This document shows positions 62,544 through 64,000 of a stretch of 64,000 bases of DNA, piece by piece. Source of the stretch: Mediterranea massiliensis (lineage in GTDB: Bacteria > Bacteroidota > Bacteroidia > Bacteroidales > Bacteroidaceae); contig SUYA01000002.1 of NCBI GenBank assembly GCA_015060695.1, forward strand, positions 248,001 through 312,000, written 5' to 3'. Position 1 is the stretch's first letter, and each line of letters opens with the position of its first letter. The translations under genes and the position numbers were made by a program. The notes below the pieces were generated by a model, which ran no database searches, was not told where the DNA came from, and saw nothing but the letters and a program-made list of their open reading frames with translations.

Positions 62544-63323
62544 TTAGTCATATAGCTTCATCTTTTTATCAATGCGGTAACGAGCCTTTATTTCGGCCGG
62601 TATATAACGGAAACCATTCTTCCGTAAGACATCGATTACGTTCTCATGGGGGTGGGCATTCATATAGAGGTTTACTTTTTGAACGTTGTTCATCTGAAGC
62701 CCTTTATTCCAAATATCTATGAACGAGCGCAAAGGGAGTTGCACTAATTTGTCGCGACGACGAAGGGAACGACGTCGTAAATGATATACATAGCCTTCGA
62801 TTTTTTCTTCGCGAGGTGCTAACAGGGTCATGGCGTTTTCTTGATTCAATCTATTCATCCACTTTACCCGATTGGTGAGGTTTGGTTCTACACCTTCGTA
62901 CCGGCAGAAGTGGTCGAGCACAGCATTGCGCACTTTTAACTGGCTCCAATACTCCATTCCATTGACTTCGGCCGCTTTTATGTTGCAACATAGTGCGTAT
63001 TCGCTGGAATTACTGAGGCATACATCCATTCCTCCCAATCCTTTGCGATGCATGTATAGTTTGCCGAAACGATTGGATTGCATGGTTCTGATTTCATCGT
63101 TGGTTTTGGGGTCGAGCATGCAGTGCATGTTACTATCCACATAGGGGAGATGTGCTTTCCGATTTACATAATAGATTTCTACTTCCTTGGGGTGAATTTC
63201 CAAGAATCCTCCATAGGAGAGTTTGTAATCTTTCAGCATAGCCTCGTTGAGGGCTTGTAGTTGGGTTGTGGGTAGTTGGGGTGCTTCAAGCAGTGCTTGA
63301 AGCAGTTTTTTCATCTTGTCCAT
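62544..63323 (-). CDS. Conserved hypothetical protein
   Basis: Long ORF with coherent composition; 'FGKLYMHRKGLGGMDVCLS...YALCCNIKAAEVNG' vaguely recalls methylpurine-DNA glycosylase folds but no firm match. Confidence 0.65.
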   Translation of the reverse strand: MDKMKKLLQALLEAPQLPTTQLQALNEAMLKDYKLSYGGFLEIHPKEVEIYYVNRKAHLPYVDSNMHCMLDPKTNDEIRTMQSNRFGKLYMHRKGLGGMDVCLSNSSEYALCCNIKAAEVNGMEYWSQLKVRNAVLDHFCRYEGVEPNLTNRVKWMNRLNQENAMTLLAPREEKIEGYVYHLRRRSLRRRDKLVQLPLRSFIDIWNKGLQMNNVQKVNLYMNAHPHENVIDVLRKNGFRYIPAEIKARYRIDKKMKLYD

Positions 63324-63414
63324 ATCGATTGTTTATATTTAATATTCAATGCAAATATAAAAAATAAATCGACATGGACAAGCTATAGAATTTTCGTTAA
63401 AAAAACACAAATGC

Positions 63415-64000
63415 CTATTTATCAGCGTTATGAACGGTGAGTTGTGGGAAGGGGAATGAGATGCCTTCTTTGTTGAACTCGGCATAAATCTGCTTATTCA
63501 TTTGGAAGAAGACGTCCCAATAATCGGCATTCTTAACCCAAACACGCACCACGACGTTGACGCTACTGTCGGCCAAGGCGGTGAGGGCTATAAAAGGTTC
63601 GGGGGTGGAAAGGATACGTTCGTCGGCAAGAATCAAACGGCGGATAACGGCCTCTACCTTGTCATACTCTTCTCCATACTCTACACTGAATGTCCAATCG
63701 ACACGGCGTAGGGCTTCTCGGCTGTAATTTACCACAACACCGCTGCTGAGCGAACCGTTGGGAACGTAGATTAGTTTGTTGTCGGGGGTGCGGAGGATGG
63801 TGTGAAAGATTTGGATTTCGACGACTGTACCCGAAACGCCTTGACACTCGATGTAGTCGTTTACTTTGAAGGGGCGCAGGAACAGGATAATGAGTCCGCC
63901 GGCAAAGTTTTGTAAATTGCCTGAAAGGGCCATACCGATGGCTACACCGGCCGAGGCCAAAAGGGCGGCAAACGAAGTGGTGTCTACCCCTAACTTACTG
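63415..64000 (-). CDS. MscS family mechanosensitive channel, truncated by the window edge
   Basis: Frame stays open to 64000: SKLGVDTTSFAALLASAGVAIGMALSGNLQNFAGGLIILFLRPFKVNDYIE; the Met at 63960 in the ORF track is a TTG codon, not the true start. Confidence 0.93.
   Translation of the reverse strand, partial: SKLGVDTTSFAALLASAGVAIGMALSGNLQNFAGGLIILFLRPFKVNDYIECQGVSGTVVEIQIFHTILRTPDNKLIYVPNGSLSSGVVVNYSREALRRVDWTFSVEYGEEYDKVEAVIRRLILADERILSTPEPFIALTALADSSVNVVVRVWVKNADYWDVFFQMNKQIYAEFNKEGISFPFPQLTVHNADK

Overview
The window is a 64 kb Bacteroides-type chromosomal segment (Bacteroidales), mostly housekeeping. I found no phage, transposase, CRISPR array or rRNA. In order it carries: tonB-exbD-exbB-pdxJ; nadK; mdh; an Mrp ATPase, trmB, ilvE, xseBA, an S8 protease and mnmA; pstSCAB with an upstream porin; ispF and rex; a SUI1/YciH factor; rplM-rpsI-rpsB-tsf; a GH2 enzyme; asnS, an RluB-type pseudouridine synthase and purB; two tandem tRNA-Val genes; a CCA-adding enzyme; carB; a MalY/PatB enzyme, CPBP protease and UbiA/MenA prenyltransferase; a HAD phosphatase; a PIF1-like helicase and Sua5; nagB; a DPP-IV peptidase and lipA; a pectin/hexuronate block (GH105, esterase, SGNH-pectinesterase fusion, second pectinesterase, GatC-like EIIC, KduI, hexuronate MFS); a tRNA-Met; and a truncated MscS gene at the right edge. 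The most interesting unexplained signals are: (1) two intergenic arrays of short palindromes with unrelated sequence but the same ~22-bp period (36-162 and 14782-14861); (2) an attenuator-like leader before carB, with a consensus promoter, a 38-codon ORF ending inside a terminator hairpin, and a T8 tract; (3) an ~11-bp periodic inverted array (TTCGGTCGTTC family) between a HAD phosphatase gene and a strong terminator near 43.5 kb; (4) a KduI with an apparent signal peptide, next to an EIIC-GatC protein with no PTS partners in view. All calls come from reading the sequence; no searches were run.
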